64,000 nt of DNA from Candidatus Protistibacter heckmannii. GTDB taxonomy: Bacteria; Pseudomonadota; Gammaproteobacteria; Burkholderiales; Burkholderiaceae. The DNA lies in assembly GCA_025050535.1 (NCBI GenBank), contig JALBVF010000004.1, positions 62,001 through 126,000 on the forward strand, given 5' to 3'. A program made the position numbers and the translations under genes. How positions within the stretch are numbered: the first letter of the stretch is position 1; each line of letters opens with the position of its first letter. The notes under the pieces were generated by a model that was not told the DNA's origin, did no database searches, and was given only the letters and a program-made list of their open reading frames with translations. Of this stretch, positions 20,616-30,758 are shown piece after piece.

Positions 20616-21527
20616 TCAGATCCGGTTCACCAGGCAGGCGCGCAGCGCCAGCTCCCAATTGGGCAGCGCAAGTCCGAAGACCTGTCTGAACTTCCCGCAG
20701 TCCAGCCGCGACGACGTCGGCCGCTTGGCCGGCAAGGGATATTCGCTCGCCGGAATCGGCTGCACCGTGGGGACTTTCTGCAGCGTGGCGTTGCGGAAGA
20801 TGGCCTGCGCATAGCCGTACCAGGTGGTCTCGCCAGCGGCGGCCAGATGATAGAGACCGCCCTTCTCCTCCCACCAGGCCTTCGCATTGCCGGCGTCCAG
20901 CGCCTGCGCTAGCACTTCGCAGGTGGACTCGGCGATCGTGGCGCACCAGGTGGGCGCGCCGAACTGGTCGTCGATGATGCGCAGTTCGGGCCGCTCGGCG
21001 GCGAGCTTGAGCATGGTCAGCAGGAAGTTGCCGCCGCGCAGGCCGTAGACCCAGCTCGTGCGCAAGACCAGCTGGCGGCAACCGTTGGCGGCGATCATCT
21101 GCTCGCCGGCGAGCTTGCTGCGGCCGTAGGCGTTGAGCGGGCGCGCGGCGTCGGTCTCGCGGTGGGGCGCGCCCTTGCCGTCGGCGCCGAGGCCGTCGAA
21201 GACATAGTCCGTCGAGTAATGCACCAGGGCCGCGTCCAACTTGAGAGCCTCCTCGGCCAGCAGGCCGGGCAGCTCGGCATTCAGGCGCCAGGCGCCTTCG
21301 ATGTCGGATTCGGCCTTGTCCACCGCCGTGTAGGCCGCGGCGTTGACGATCAGCGCGGGCTTGAGTTCGCGCACCAGGGTTCGCACGGCGTCGAGGTCGC
21401 AGAGGTCGAGCTTGCTCCGATCGAGCGCATGCACCTCGCCCATCGCGCCCAGGCGCTTACCCAGCTCCCAGCCCACTTGGCCTTGCGCGCCGGTGAGGAG
21501 GATGGGGCCGAAGAGCGCCGCGCTCAT
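20616..21527 (-). CDS. rmlD: dTDP-4-dehydrorhamnose reductase
   Basis: The 303-residue short-chain reductase makes dTDP-L-rhamnose, the donor for rhamnose in LPS O-antigen or other glycans. The Rossmann motif is LTGAQGQVGWEL and the catalytic pair is in NAYGRSKLAGEQ (Tyr-x3-Lys). STDYVFDG and SWVYG are family signatures. Third gene of an rmlB-rmlC-rmlD run. The 142 bp after it, up to xth, carry no gene I can support. Confidence 0.95.
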   Translation of the reverse strand: MSAALFGPILLTGAQGQVGWELGKRLGAMGEVHALDRSKLDLCDLDAVRTLVRELKPALIVNAAAYTAVDKAESDIEGAWRLNAELPGLLAEEALKLDAALVHYSTDYVFDGLGADGKGAPHRETDAARPLNAYGRSKLAGEQMIAANGCRQLVLRTSWVYGLRGGNFLLTMLKLAAERPELRIIDDQFGAPTWCATIAESTCEVLAQALDAGNAKAWWEEKGGLYHLAAAGETTWYGYAQAIFRNATLQKVPTVQPIPASEYPLPAKRPTSSRLDCGKFRQVFGLALPNWELALRACLVNRI

Positions 21528-21557
21528 GCGTCCACCCCGGCGGCGAGACAGATCCCC

Positions 21558-22118
21558 TTATTCATACGATTCCGCCTCGGCGAAGGGCTTGCCCGCCGCA
21601 TCCTTGGCGGTCAGCAGCGGCTCGCCCTGGAAGGGCCAGTCGATCTTCAGCGCGGGATCGTTCCAGAGCAGGCTGCGCTCATGCTCGGGCGCCCAGTAGT
21701 CGGTGGTCTTGTACTGCACCTCGGCGAATTCGGAGAGCACGACGAAGCCGTGGGCGAAGCCGGGCGGCACCCAGAGCTGCTTTTGGTTGTCGGCGGAAAG
21801 CGTCACGCCGATGGCCTTGCCGTAGCGCGGCGAGCTTCTGCGCATGTCCACGGCCACATCGAAGATCTCACCAGCCAGCGCGCGCACCAGTTTTCCCTGC
21901 GGCTGCCTGATCTGATAGTGCAGCCCGCGCAGCACATTGTGCGCCGAGCGCGAATGGTTGTCCTGCACGAAGGCGTCGTGCACGCCGGTCACCTGGCTGA
22001 ATTCGCGGGCGTTGAAACTTTCGAAGAAGAAACCGCGCGCGTCGCCGTAGACGGTGGGTTCGATGACCAGGACCTCGGGCAGGTCGGTGGGCGTGGCTTT
22101 GATCTTGATAGATGACAT
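21558..22118 (-). CDS. rmlC: dTDP-4-dehydrorhamnose 3,5-epimerase
   Basis: The 186-residue cupin-type epimerase carries DARGFFFESFNAREF, QDNHSRSAHNVLRGLHYQ (catalytic His) and WVPPGFAHGFVVLSE, all typical of RmlC. It acts between RmlB and RmlD in dTDP-L-rhamnose synthesis. It starts 72 bp after rmlB and ends 30 bp before rmlD, so the genes are probably one operon. Intact. Confidence 0.95.
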   Translation of the reverse strand: MSSIKIKATPTDLPEVLVIEPTVYGDARGFFFESFNAREFSQVTGVHDAFVQDNHSRSAHNVLRGLHYQIRQPQGKLVRALAGEIFDVAVDMRRSSPRYGKAIGVTLSADNQKQLWVPPGFAHGFVVLSEFAEVQYKTTDYWAPEHERSLLWNDPALKIDWPFQGEPLLTAKDAAGKPFAEAESYE

Positions 22119-22190
22119 GGGGATGCTCTGCGCGGGGTTCGGTGCGGGGCTCTAGCGCCTGATGTTCGATGGAGGAAGGCTCGCCGCCGC

Positions 22191-23258
22191 TCAATGCTGC
22201 CGGTTGGCGTAGTTCTTCTCCACCCACTGGCGGTAGGCGCCGCTCTGCACGTTGCGCAGCCAGTCGCCATTCTCCAGATACCACTGCACCGTCTTGCCCA
22301 GGCCGCTGGCGAGGTTCTCGGCCGGCTTCCAGCCGAGCTCGCCGGCGATCTTTCCCGCGTTGATGGCATAGCGGCGGTCGTGGCCGGGACGGTCGGCGAC
22401 GTAGGTGACGAGCTGGTTGTAGCTGCCCTCGGCGCGCGGACGCAGCTCGTCGAGGATGGAGCACAGGCGCTTGACGATCTCGATGTTGGGCACTTCGCTG
22501 TTGCCGCCGATGCAATAGGTCTTGCCCAGGCGGCCGCACTCGAGCACCGAGCGGATCGCGCTGCAATGATCACCGACGTAGAGCCAGTCGCGGATCTGCA
22601 TGCCGTCGCCATAGATCGGCAGCGGCTTGCCGGCGAGCGCGTTGGCGAGCATCAAAGGGATCAGCTTCTCGGGAAATTGCAGCGGGCCGTAGTTGTTCGA
22701 GCAATTGGTGGTGAGCACAGGCAGACCGTAGGTGTGGTGATAGGCGCGCACCAGGTGGTCCGAGCCGGCCTTGGTGGCGGCATAGGGGCTGTTGGGCGCA
22801 TACGGCGTGGTCTCGGCGAAGGCCGGGTCGGCGGGCTTGAGCGCGCCGTAGACCTCGTCGGTGGAGACGTGCAGGAAGCGGAAGGCGGTCTTGGCCTCGC
22901 CCTCGAGCGCGCCCCAGTAGGCGCGCGCGGCTTCGAGCAGATGGAAGGTGCTGAGCAGATTGGTCTTCACGAAATCGGCCGGGCCGTGGATCGAGCGGTC
23001 GACGTGGCTCTCGGCGGCGAAATTGAGGATAGCGCGCGGCTTGTGCAGTGCGAGCAGCGCGTCGATGGCGGCGCGGTCACCGATGTCAGCCTGGGCGAAG
23101 ACGTGGCGCGCGTCGCCGGAGAGGCTGCGCAGGCTGTCGAGATTGCCGGCGTAGGTCAGCTTGTCGACGTTGATGACGGGTTCATCGGAGCCGGCCAGCC
23201 AGGCCAGCACGAAGTTCGCGCCGATAAAGCCGGCGCCGCCAGTAACCAGAATCGCCAA
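22191..23258 (-). CDS. rmlB: dTDP-glucose 4,6-dehydratase
   Basis: The 355-residue extended short-chain dehydrogenase has GGAGFIGANF at the N-terminus, HVSTDEVYG, and YAATKAGSDHLVRAY containing the catalytic Tyr-x3-Lys. It converts dTDP-glucose to the 4-keto-6-deoxy sugar. The start is a TTG at 23258 with GGAG a few bases upstream. First gene of the rmlBCD run. Its expected partner rmlA, which makes dTDP-glucose, is not in this window. Confidence 0.95.
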   Translation of the reverse strand: MAILVTGGAGFIGANFVLAWLAGSDEPVINVDKLTYAGNLDSLRSLSGDARHVFAQADIGDRAAIDALLALHKPRAILNFAAESHVDRSIHGPADFVKTNLLSTFHLLEAARAYWGALEGEAKTAFRFLHVSTDEVYGALKPADPAFAETTPYAPNSPYAATKAGSDHLVRAYHHTYGLPVLTTNCSNNYGPLQFPEKLIPLMLANALAGKPLPIYGDGMQIRDWLYVGDHCSAIRSVLECGRLGKTYCIGGNSEVPNIEIVKRLCSILDELRPRAEGSYNQLVTYVADRPGHDRRYAINAGKIAGELGWKPAENLASGLGKTVQWYLENGDWLRNVQSGAYRQWVEKNYANRQH

Positions 23259-23283
23259 AAGACACTCCGCGTCGGAAAGGATG

Positions 23284-23296
23284 CGCGGATTATCGC
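23284..23296 (-). promoter_or_regulatory. candidate -10 of rmlB with ATAATCCGCGC element
   Basis: On the minus strand TGCGATAATCCGCGC lies about 30 bp upstream of the TTG start. The ATAATCCGCGC string is identical to that before argA. No clear -35. Confidence 0.4.
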
Positions 23297-23352
23297 ATCA
23301 AATCGCCGCCGCCCCGCGGCATCGCGGAGCCGGTGGCGCGCACTACCAGGCC

Positions 23353-24828
<1,476 letters not shown>

Positions 24829-24871
24829 AACCCTTTTACATCCTTTCTATGTGTTGCACGCCGCGCCGTCC

Positions 24872-26095
24872 TCAGGACGGCAGGGGCAGCAGGATGCGGA
24901 AGTCGGTGCTGCCCGGCCGGCTTTCGCATTCGATCACGCCTCCGTGCTGATGCACGAAGGATTGCGCCAGGGTCAGCCCCAGACCGCTGCCGCCGTCACG
25001 TCCAGAGACCAGCGGATAGAAGATCTTGTCGCGGATCGGCTCCGGAATGCCGGGGCCGTTGTCCACAATATGCAAATCCAATGCCAGTTTGTGGTGCTGG
25101 CCGGTGACGGTCACCTGGCGCGCCACCCGCGTGCTCAGCCGGATCACCGCGTCGCCGGCGGCGATGCGCTCGGAGAGCGCCTGGGCCGCGTTATGGACGA
25201 TGTTGAGCACCGTCTGGATCAGTTGCTCCTTGTCGCCGCGCAGGTCGGGCAGGCTCGCGTCGTAGTCGCGGACAACGTATAGTCCCTGCGGGAATTCCGC
25301 CAGCACCACCGAGCGCACGCGCTCGAGCACTTCGTGGATGTTGACGTCGGATTCGATGTGCTGATGGCGGTGCGGCTCGAGCAGCCGGTCCACCAGGGTC
25401 TGCAGCCGGTCCGACTCCTTGATGATGACCTGCATGTATTCGCGCAGCGCGCGGTCCTGCAGCTCCAGCTCGAGCAGCTGCGCCGCGCCGCGGATGCCGC
25501 CCAGCGGATTCTTGATCTCGTGGGCGAGGTTGCGGATCAGCTCTTTGTTGGCCACCGACAGGTCGAGGATGCGCGCCTCGCGGTCGGTGCGGATCTTCTG
25601 GTCGTTGGGCAGCAGCTCGATCAGCACGAGCTCGGGATCGGTGTCGAACGCCGCGACGATGGCGTGCACGTGCAGCGTCTCGTGTGCGGCGCGGCCCGTT
25701 CCCGACTCCAGCGTCAGGTCCTGGCGCTTGGCCTCGTAGCCCTGCTCGGCCACTTCCTCGATGACCTGGACCAGCTTGGCATGCTCGCGGAACAGGTCCG
25801 CCAGCGTGAGTCCGCCGAGCACGCGGCGAGACACCGCCAGCATGACTTCCACGGGCGGATTAGCATAGGCGACGGAATAGCCGCTGCGGCGCACGAGCAG
25901 CACGGGGTTGGGCACCATGTCCAGCCCGGCCAGCGCCGGATGGCCGGCCACCGCCGGGTCGCCCTGCGCGGCCGGCGTGCTGCGGCGCAGCGCGCCCCAG
26001 GCGCGGCGCATCAGGCCGGCGTCTTCCAACTCGGCCTTACTGTATTCGTATCGGCTCTCGGCTTTGCCTTCGCGTGCCATTTCACTCGATTCCAT
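24872..26095 (-). CDS. ntrB: nitrogen regulation sensor kinase/phosphatase NtrB
   Basis: About 407 residues, soluble. An N-terminal PAS domain (NPVLLVRRSGYSVAYANPPVE) is followed by the His box NLAHEIKNPLGGIRG and an ATPase domain with NIVHNAAQAL, DNGPGIP and GGSGLGL. NtrB senses nitrogen status through PII and sets NtrC phosphorylation. Several starts are possible; I chose the ATG at 26095 over a TTG at 26113, with another ATG at 26080. Second gene of glnA-ntrB-ntrC, separated from glnA by a terminator. Confidence 0.94.
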   Translation of the reverse strand: MESSEMAREGKAESRYEYSKAELEDAGLMRRAWGALRRSTPAAQGDPAVAGHPALAGLDMVPNPVLLVRRSGYSVAYANPPVEVMLAVSRRVLGGLTLADLFREHAKLVQVIEEVAEQGYEAKRQDLTLESGTGRAAHETLHVHAIVAAFDTDPELVLIELLPNDQKIRTDREARILDLSVANKELIRNLAHEIKNPLGGIRGAAQLLELELQDRALREYMQVIIKESDRLQTLVDRLLEPHRHQHIESDVNIHEVLERVRSVVLAEFPQGLYVVRDYDASLPDLRGDKEQLIQTVLNIVHNAAQALSERIAAGDAVIRLSTRVARQVTVTGQHHKLALDLHIVDNGPGIPEPIRDKIFYPLVSGRDGGSGLGLTLAQSFVHQHGGVIECESRPGSTDFRILLPLPS

Positions 26096-26157
26096 AGGCT
26101 TGGCTAAACGCAATTCTCATTCCAACTCACCCTCGCTCACATCCTCACTCGGGGTAA

Positions 26158-26184
26158 AAAAAGGGCGGCCGAAGCCGCCCTTTC
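26158..26184 (-). terminator. terminator between glnA and ntrB
   Basis: Minus strand: AAAGGGCGGC and GCCGCCCTTT enclose a UUCG tetraloop, followed by a run of seven T. ntrBC expression therefore needs read-through or its own promoter. Confidence 0.92.
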
Positions 26185-26210
26185 CTGCTCTTCGCGCAGT
26201 ACGTCGCCGA

Positions 26211-27626
26211 TTACAGCGAGTAGTACATGTCGAATTCGACCGGGTGGGTGGTCATGCGGAAGCGGGTGACTTCTTCCATCTTCAGGCTGATGTAGGCATC
26301 AAGCATGGAGTTGGTGAAGACGCCGCCGCGGGTCAGGAACTCGCGGTCCTTGTCCAGATAGTCAAGGGCCTGGTCCAAGCTGTGGCACACGGTCGGGATC
26401 TTTACATCCTCTTCCGGCGGCAGGTCGTACAGGTTCTTGTCCGCGGCTTCGCCCGGGTGGATCTTGTTCTGCACGCCGTCCAGGCCGGCCATCAGCATGG
26501 CCGAGAAGGCCAGGTACGGGTTGGCCATGGGGTCCGGGAAGCGGGCTTCGATGCGGCGGCCCTTCGGATTCGGCACGTACGGGATGCGGATCGAGGCCGA
26601 ACGGTTGCGGGCCGAGTAGGCCAGCTTGACCGGGGCTTCAAAGCCGGGGACCAGACGCTTGTACGAGTTGGTTGAGGGGTTGGTGATGGCGTTCAGCGCG
26701 CGGGCGTGCTTGATGATGCCGCCGATGTAGTACAGCGCGAACTCCGACAGGCCGGCGTAGCCGTTGCCTGCGAACAGGTTCTGACCGTCCTTCCACACGG
26801 ACTGGTGGCAGTGCATGCCCGAGCCGTTGTCACCGACGATGGGCTTTGGCATGAAGGTGGCGGTCTTACCATAGCTGTGGGCGACGTTCTGCACGACGTA
26901 CTTGAGGATCTGGGTCCAGTCGGCGCGCTGGGTCAGGGTGCTGAACCAGGTGCCCAGTTCGTTCTGGCCTTCGCCGGCGACTTCGTGGTGGTGCACTTCG
27001 ACGGGCACGCCCAGGGCTTCGAGGATCAGGCACATTTCCGAGCGCATGTCCTGGAAGGTGTCCAGCGGAGCGACGGGGAAGTAGCCGCCCTTCTTGCCCG
27101 GACGGTGGCCGGCGTTGCCGTGTTCGAATTCCTTGCCCGAGGACCAGGGCGCTTCTTCCGAATGGATCTTCACGAAGCAGCCGGACATGCTCACGTCCCA
27201 GGTCACGCCGTCGAATATGAAGAATTCAGGTTCCGGACCGAAGTAAGCGGTGTCGCCCAGGCCGGAGCTCTTCAGATAGGCTTCAGCGCGCTTGGCGATG
27301 GAGCGCGGGTCGCGGTCGTAGCCCTTGCCGTCGGACGGTTCGATCACGTCGCAGGTCAGGACCAGGGTCGACTCTTCGTAGAACGGGTCGATGTAGGCGG
27401 TGTTCGGCTCGGGTATGAGTAGCATGTCGGAGACTTCGATGCCCTTCCAGCCGGCGATCGACGAACCGTCGAAGGCGTGACCGGATTCAAACTTGTCTTC
27501 ATAGAAATGCGAGGCAGGAACGGAAACGTGATGCTCTTTACCCTTGGTGTCGGTAAAGCGGAAATCGACGAACTTGACGTCGTTCTCCTTAACGATCTTC
27601 ATCACGTCTGCGACGCTCTTGGACAT
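26211..27626 (-). CDS. glnA: glutamine synthetase, type I
   Basis: The 471-residue enzyme makes glutamine from glutamate, ammonia and ATP. The N-terminal catalytic region has [15 protein letters not shown] and [12 protein letters not shown]. The signature segment [18 protein letters not shown] is present, as is the adenylylation loop NLYDLPPEE with the target Tyr, so it is the GlnE-regulated GSI-beta type. A sigma-54 promoter and an NtrC-like palindrome lie upstream and the ntrBC genes downstream. Intact. Confidence 0.98.
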   Translation of the reverse strand: MSKSVADVMKIVKENDVKFVDFRFTDTKGKEHHVSVPASHFYEDKFESGHAFDGSSIAGWKGIEVSDMLLIPEPNTAYIDPFYEESTLVLTCDVIEPSDGKGYDRDPRSIAKRAEAYLKSSGLGDTAYFGPEPEFFIFDGVTWDVSMSGCFVKIHSEEAPWSSGKEFEHGNAGHRPGKKGGYFPVAPLDTFQDMRSEMCLILEALGVPVEVHHHEVAGEGQNELGTWFSTLTQRADWTQILKYVVQNVAHSYGKTATFMPKPIVGDNGSGMHCHQSVWKDGQNLFAGNGYAGLSEFALYYIGGIIKHARALNAITNPSTNSYKRLVPGFEAPVKLAYSARNRSASIRIPYVPNPKGRRIEARFPDPMANPYLAFSAMLMAGLDGVQNKIHPGEAADKNLYDLPPEEDVKIPTVCHSLDQALDYLDKDREFLTRGGVFTNSMLDAYISLKMEEVTRFRMTTHPVEFDMYYSL

Positions 27627-27692
27627 GCCACTCTCCTAAAGAAATCAGTGTTTGGACTGCGTTATCGAATGCGTTTTGGGCGTGCGGTTAAT

Positions 27693-27708
27693 AGCAGAAA
27701 ACGTGCCA
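27693..27708 (-). promoter_or_regulatory. sigma-54 promoter of glnA
   Basis: On the minus strand TGGCACGTTTTCTGCT matches the -24/-12 consensus TGGCAC-N5-TTGCW with one mismatch. It lies about 70 bp upstream of the glnA start. Confidence 0.85.
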
Positions 27709-27780
27709 CGCGCCGACCGGTCAACTTGATGCACCTGTGACGCTCAAATGGAACGGCGCAAGTATAAATTAAGTGTTAAA

Positions 27781-27800
27781 TATCACCAAATCGGTGAATA
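27781..27800. promoter_or_regulatory. NtrC-like enhancer site upstream of glnA
   Basis: TCACC-N5-GGTGA is a palindrome close to the NtrC consensus GCACC-N5-GGTGC and is centred about 90 bp upstream of the sigma-54 promoter, the usual enhancer distance. A weaker half-site TGCACC lies at about 27730. Confidence 0.65.
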
Positions 27801-27880
27801 TTGGAGAGATGAATGTATTATTTTAGTGTAAATAGAAAATCTGTACAAGAATGAAGCCGAGCCGGAACAGGTCCCGCGCA

Positions 27881-28714
27881 TCAAGCCGCGCCGCTGGCCT
27901 CAGTTTCCAGCACTTCGAACCCGAGAGCGTGCACACCTTGCTTCAAGCTGGACAGCGCGGCGGACACGACCTCGACCATACCCTTGACCCCCAGCTCGAT
28001 ATGCCGGCGCGCATACACCCCGCCGCGCTCGGCGTCGCCCACCGAAGGCAGGCTGAAAACCTTCACGCCGGGATAATCCGCCTCGATCTTCTCCATCAGC
28101 GGAGTCAGCGTCGATTCCGGCGCTTCAAAGACGAGGAAGGACGGCTCCGCCCAGCGGCCGCGCTCGCCCAGCTTGGGATACAGGGTGTCGAGAACCCATT
28201 CCATCATCGGCCAGGCCATCGCCGGGAAGCCCGGGAAGAAATGATGCTCGCGGTAGCTGAAGCCGGGGATGCGGTTGTAGGGATTGGGGATGATGCTCGA
28301 GCCCGCCGGGAATTCGCCCATCTTGAAGCGGCGCTGGTTCTCGGAGCGGTTCAGATCGGCCTTCACCGGGTCGCCCTCGACTGTCTCGGCGATGCGCAGC
28401 GCGATCTGCTCACGCGCCTCGGGATGCAGCTCCAGCGGCACGCCGGCGGCGGCGGCTGCGCATTGGCGGGTGTGGTCGTCGGGCGTGGCGCCGATGCCGC
28501 CGGTGGAGAAGACGATGTCGCCGCTGCCCAGGGTGCGCCGGAGCAGCGCGGTGATCTCGATGGGATCGTCGCCGACGTACTGCGCCCAGTCGAGGCGGAT
28601 GCCGCGCTCGCCGAGGATGTCGATGAATTTGCGCAGATGCTTGTCCTCGCGCCGGCCCGAGAGAATCTCGTCGCCGACGATGATCAGCCCCACCTTCCTG
28701 CCTGCTTCGCCCAT
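27881..28714 (-). CDS. molybdopterin-binding domain protein (CinA/MoaB-like)
   Basis: The 277-residue protein has the MoCF/CinA N-terminal fold: GLIIVGDEILSGRREDKH near the start, YVGDDPIEI, and STGGIGATPDDHT, which forms the ligand-binding loop. The C-terminal half (PEFxxLP-type FPGFPAMAWPMMEW onward) resembles stand-alone competence/damage-inducible protein A homologues, but no nicotinamide-deamidase CinA domain is present. The precise reaction is unknown. The upstream hydroxylase-family ORF overlaps its start only because of a frameshift in that gene. Confidence 0.8.
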   Translation of the reverse strand: MGEAGRKVGLIIVGDEILSGRREDKHLRKFIDILGERGIRLDWAQYVGDDPIEITALLRRTLGSGDIVFSTGGIGATPDDHTRQCAAAAAGVPLELHPEAREQIALRIAETVEGDPVKADLNRSENQRRFKMGEFPAGSSIIPNPYNRIPGFSYREHHFFPGFPAMAWPMMEWVLDTLYPKLGERGRWAEPSFLVFEAPESTLTPLMEKIEADYPGVKVFSLPSVGDAERGGVYARRHIELGVKGMVEVVSAALSSLKQGVHALGFEVLETEASGAA

Positions 28715-29760
28715 AGTGCGTCCCGTCTCTGTCTGCGCTTGTCGTTGTCGTTGGAAATCAGGCCCGGCCCGCCAGCCGCTTCAAGCCCAGCCACTTCTGC
28801 GCCAGAAAGCCGCGGCCGTAGTCGCGCCCTTCCCCTTCCGGCGGCGGCAGCTTGGTCGCGCACGCCGGTCGGATGATAGGCGGCGGAGAAATTCGCCGTG
28901 CCGAACAGCATGTCCCACCAGGGGAAGATCACACCAAAATTGCAGCCGCCGAGCACCTCGCGGCGCGCGCCCTCATGGCTCAGGCCGACGGCGTGGTGCA
29001 GCCGGTGAAAGCGTGGCGACAGCAGAAACCGCTCGCCCAGCGCGCCGAAGCTCAGGCGTAGGTTGGCGTTCTGCAGGCTCTGCAGCAGCTGGTCTACGGC
29101 CACCAGGAAGACGAACTGCGAAGGCTCCACGCCGATCGCCAGCGCCAGTGTCGAGAACATCACGCCGCGCCCGAGATCGTCGAGCAGATGATTGCGGTTG
29201 TCGGACCGGACCGTCATCTGCCGCTGGCTGTGGTGCAGCGCATGCAGTTGCCACCACCAGTGGAAGCGGTGCGAGGCGCGGTGATACCAGTAGTCTAAGA
29301 AATCGAAGATGACCAGATAGCACAGGAAGCTGAGCAGCGGCAGCGTGGAGAAGCCCGGCCACCAGGCTTCGGGGTCGGTGTGGATGAAGCCAGCGTAGCG
29401 CAGCTCGCCGTCGATCTGGCTGAACAGCGGATCGAGCAGGAAGAACAGCGCTAGCTGGAAGAGGCCCAGGCGGTGGATCAGCGTGTAGAACACGTCGGTG
29501 CGCACCGCCTTTTTGTCGGTGACGGTCTCGACCGGCCGCCAGCGCTGCAGCGGCGCGATCACGATCAGCATGATCAAGAGCTCCATGCAGCCGACAAAAA
29601 ACCATTCCGTGGCCGAATATGCCTCCTCGGCATAGTGGGCCATGTCGATCCAGGAAATCAGTGGCAGCACCACGTGCTGCAGCACCGCAGCCAGCCCATC
29701 GCTGTAGGCGTTGCCGAGCCAGGTCCACCACAGGTTCAGCGCATCCAGCATGGCAGGCAT
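28684..29760 (-). CDS. fatty acid hydroxylase / sterol desaturase family membrane protein, C-terminal frameshift
   Basis: This polytopic membrane protein carries the di-iron histidine clusters HRASH, HALHH and HRLHH, with hydrophobic segments before and between them. Such proteins hydroxylate or desaturate lipids or carotenoids; the substrate is not evident. After HPTGVRDQ the frame goes off into Arg/Ala-rich sequence. The adjacent frame from about 28855 reads LPPPEGEGRDYGRGF and then QKWLGLKRLAGRA before a stop near 28756, which is a far better C-terminus. I infer a single-base indel. All His boxes precede it, so activity may persist. Confidence 0.75.
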   Translation of the reverse strand: MPAMLDALNLWWTWLGNAYSDGLAAVLQHVVLPLISWIDMAHYAEEAYSATEWFFVGCMELLIMLIVIAPLQRWRPVETVTDKKAVRTDVFYTLIHRLGLFQLALFFLLDPLFSQIDGELRYAGFIHTDPEAWWPGFSTLPLLSFLCYLVIFDFLDYWYHRASHRFHWWWQLHALHHSQRQMTVRSDNRNHLLDDLGRGVMFSTLALAIGVEPSQFVFLVAVDQLLQSLQNANLRLSFGALGERFLLSPRFHRLHHAVGLSHEGARREVLGGCNFGVIFPWWDMLFGTANFSAAYHPTGVRDQAAAAGRGRARLRPRLSGAEVAGLEAAGGPGLISNDNDKRRQRRDALWAKQAGRWG

Positions 29761-29761
29761 T

Positions 29762-30739
29762 CTAGTCTTTTGCGGCGGGGCTTGCCGGGCGGGCTGCGGG
29801 CGCGGCCGGCTGCGGCTGCGAAGCCTCCAGCGCCTGCGTGAAGCGGCTCATCTCGGCGTTGGCCTTGGCGGCCTGGCGGTTGTGCAGGAACTGTTTGAAG
29901 TCGGGGTGCTCGCGCAGCGTGGCGAAGCACATGCCGCACTTCTTCAGGCCGGCCACGAGTGGCTCGAGCACGGCCGGCGCCTAGGGATCCTTGCGCGACC
30001 AGATGCCCAGATGGGCCATGGTGATGTCGCCGTCCTTGATGCTCTCGAGCGCCTTCTTGAGCAGCATCTCGTTCGGATACGCGCCCGAGGGCAGCTCGTC
30101 GCCGAGGAAGCCCGCCGGCGTCGCCCAGCCCACGTGCATCTTGCCGCAGCTCTCGACGAACTTGAGCGTGCGCGGCGAGGTCTTGCCGCTCGGCGCGCGC
30201 CAGATCGGATCGAGGCCCTGCCCGGTGAGCAGGCGGAAACGCTCGTTCACGCGCAGCAGTTCGGCGCAGAACTGGCCGGCGCCCCATTCCAGGTTCTGGC
30301 CGGCCTGCGCGCCGAATTCGGGGCGCATCTTGATCTTGCCGCCCTCGAGATTGCCGCGGAAATAGACGTGGTCGAAGGTGTGGCTGCCGAAGGCGTGGCC
30401 CTCGGCGGCGCGCGCCTTCCAAAAGCAGGTCCAGGACTTGTCCAGGGCGTAGTCGCCGCGCGTGGTCTTTTCGTTGGCGAGGAAGGAGGTGGCCTTGACG
30501 TCGTACTTCTTGAGCACGTCGGCGGTGAGCTTGGCGACCGACATGTTGCCGGTGTCGAAGGTGAGGTAGACGGTGCCCTTGCAGTCCTCGGCCGCCAGCG
30601 CCGGCGCGGCGCACTGCATGCTCAGCAACCCTGCGAGCAGGGCCGGCGGCGCCTCGCGCGCGGCGGACAGATCGCGGGAGGTGGGCGCGCATGCGGCTTG
30701 CGCCGTGGAAATCCAGGCTGTCGGCATGCGCGGCTTCAT
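29762..30739 (-). pseudogene. exported polysaccharide deacetylase family protein with in-frame TAG
   Basis: A signal-peptide-like segment (ALLAGLLSMQCAAPALAA) precedes a NodB-type domain with TVYLTFDTGNMS (the usual catalytic TFDDG appears as TFDTG) and SHTFDH (His-x3-His metal site). The frame is stopped by TAG at 29981-29983 after SRKDP and continues open as APAVLEPLVAGLKKCGMCF to a Pro/Ala tail. The context suggests Trp (TGG to TAG). The true start is uncertain. It follows a beta-propeller gene by 19 bp, probably an envelope-linked pair. Confidence 0.75.
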
Positions 30740-30758
30740 CGACGCTTCGCCCCGGCGC

